A stretch of 64,000 nucleotides of DNA from Phallus indusiatus. Its lineage: Eukaryota; Basidiomycota; Agaricomycetes; Phallales; Phallaceae. The position numbers were made by a program, and so were the translations under genes. Within the stretch, counting starts at the first letter, position 1, and each line of letters begins with the position of its first letter. The DNA is taken from the NCBI GenBank assembly GCA_027605045.1, contig JAQFWX010000002.1, positions 1,984,001-2,048,000 of the forward strand. The letters run 5' to 3'. Below, piece after piece: positions 62,801 through 64,000 of this stretch. The notes beneath the pieces were generated by a model that worked only from the letters and a program-made list of their open reading frames with translations, was not told the origin of the DNA and made no database searches.

Positions 62801-63993
62801 TACCAATATCCGATGCTATATCCAGCAATAAGATATCACGATTGTGTTCCATGATTTGATCAAATGATTTCTTGAATTCCGAAATTCTGTCGTCGAGAAC
62901 TGGCCCTTTTATGAAATTTGTAGCTGAATAAAACATCACGCGGCTTGCATTGATTTGAGAACAGAAAGAACAAGAAGAAGTAGATACCTGGATTATTCTC
63001 TGTGTAGTCCTTGATGAATTTGGCACATTCGCAAGTTTTATCGATGAGAAGTCTTAGTTGGTCGGTTCGAGTGTCTCTAAGAACAGACAGTCGGTCCACT
63101 TCATCTATGTACTCATAGATGGACAATAATTTCTCAAGTAATTCTTTGATATTGACGGTCCGAGCTTGATTCGCCTGAGAAATCTGATAGGTGGATAAGT
63201 TACTGTTGAAAATAAAAATCAAACGCCGGCATACATTCGGAACCATGGACACAATACTCCAGATTTGTTGAACCAGTGGATTTAACTAATTTTTTAGTTA
63301 GAATCAACGTACAAACTAGTAATCAAAAACGAACCGAAGCAACAGGATCTATTGCTGTCTTGACGATTCCAAGATACGTGAAAAACGTGGACCAAGCTTT
63401 CCCTTCTGCAAAATAGATGTCCTTGCTTTTCTGTTTCGCTATGTCGAGCATGTCCTTGAAGCGATCTTCCTTGATAGCAAAGTTCAGCTGACTCTTCTTG
63501 CCCAGTGTAGTATTACAAACTCCTGGAATAATTGATAAACAAAGTTAAAAATGCAAATTATGAGACATACCGGATGATCTATCAAGAAGTTGGGACACGG
63601 CATTTGTTGTATACTCTCCGATAATCTCCGACTTGTCCTTTTGATCTTTTTTCATGAGAATTTTGAAGCGAATCGTGAAATCGGCGGTCACATTATAGCT
63701 TTTCAAATTCACTGATTAGCCAAAGATTCGGTAAATTCCTTTAATCTGATGAACCCACAGAATCTGTTCGCTCCAAACAATACATTTTCCTTGAGACTGT
63801 CCTTCGACTAACTTCGATGGTTCGTTATCACCGCCGATGATTTTGGCGATTTCGATTAAGAAGATCCGTTTGTGAACCTTCAGAGAAGGAACGGAAGGAT
63901 TTGTCAGTTTGATATCTGAAAAGTATGTTAGGCTGCGGTAAGAGCTGTGTAAATAATTTAGTACTAGAGATAGTATATCGACGCTGCTCAAAT
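57214..63993 (-). CDS. NLR3: C2-like / NACHT / short WD40 / tandem Ser-Thr-Asp-rich tail, chimeric STAND gene
   Basis: Predicted exons: 63993-63965, 63915-63571, 63522-63335, 63285-63235, 63183-62988, 62923-62804, 62749-61260, 61208-59871, 59819-59030, 58974-58735, 58669-58388, 58328-57609, 57553-57329, 57257-57214 (TGA). The 14-nt first exon lies beyond the window end. With it the exons total a multiple of three, about 2020 codons. Domains: C2-like (exons 2-3), linker and coil, NACHT (exon 7 of this list: Walker A GQAGTGKS 62600-62577, VIIIDALDESGDQ, TSRPEHD), then WD40 cut after AEISPEDNPIAS. Anomaly: an in-frame TAA at 63718-63716, where the paralogues have TTA, would truncate the C2 domain. 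Downstream initiation or a pseudogene are both possible. Divergent from NLR1/2 in the WD40 part. Confidence 0.75.
59871..61208 (-). CDS. NLR3 WD40 exon (shortened)
   Basis: 446 codons, open. Blades recognisable by GDLWVWDYITG, GGILIWEENTR and VLQLWDTQEKT. Compared with NLR1 it stops about 295 codons earlier, right after the SPEDN motif. From there the DNA matches the 3' end of linker exon 4 of this family (CCTATTGCTTCG) and its following intron (GTTCGTTTTTGA). The junction looks like ectopic recombination at a short shared word. Confidence 0.8.
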
Positions 63994-64000
63994 CTGCAAC

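Overview
This window looks like chromosomal DNA of a filamentous basidiomycete, most likely an Agaricomycete (a Rhizoctonia/Ceratobasidium-like genome would fit, but the sequence does not prove genus). The evidence is dense GT-AG introns of about 49-65 bp, NACHT-WD40 STAND proteins with a C2-like N-terminus, Ty3/gypsy chromoviruses, a CACTA-like DNA transposon with a fungal-type transposase, hAT-type MITEs, and PIF1-like helicase and LINE debris. No tRNA, rRNA, CRISPR or prokaryotic feature was seen.

Layout. 1-4,480: a broken PIF1-like helicase tail and a graveyard of solo LTRs, several nested in one another, most with exact 5-bp target-site duplications (TSDs). 4,492-31,682 (+): NLR1, a C2-NACHT-WD40 gene spread over 27 kb by a 10.1-kb gypsy element in its C2 exon (Gypsy-1, itself carrying two nested solo LTRs), a 150-bp MITE in its NACHT exon, and an 11.5-kb gypsy element in its NACHT/WD40 intron (Gypsy-2, with 2.5-kb LTRs that contain ORFs). 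31,841-41,848: a 10-kb element with about 160-bp terminal inverted repeats, carrying a CACTA-like transposase and an accessory gene, riddled with LTR insertions including a deleted chromovirus. 42,786-48,479 (-): NLR2, a paralogue of NLR1 in inverted orientation, broken by a solo LTR, a nonsense codon and a frameshift. 49,000-55,800: degenerate LINE, a duplicated unidentified gene, and unassigned DNA. 57,214-63,993 (-): NLR3, the best preserved paralogue. Its WD40 exon is truncated and joined, by an intron that keeps frame, to a series of tandemly duplicated Ser/Thr/Asp/Glu-rich exons.

How it fits together. The three NLR copies form a small cluster of the kind fungi use for non-self or heterokaryon recognition (family knowledge). 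Their common exon plan lets the insertions be placed to the base. Insertions, CGA-to-TGA changes and recombination between copies have inactivated NLR1 and NLR2. NLR3 carries one in-frame TAA. The observations most worth following are the NLR3 chimeric tail, the ORFs inside the U3 of Gypsy-2, and a short hairpin with compensatory changes shared by four LTR families.

Local names (LTR-A to LTR-I, Gypsy-1, Gypsy-2, NLR1-3) are labels for this window only. Strand for solo LTRs follows the putative sense of the family.
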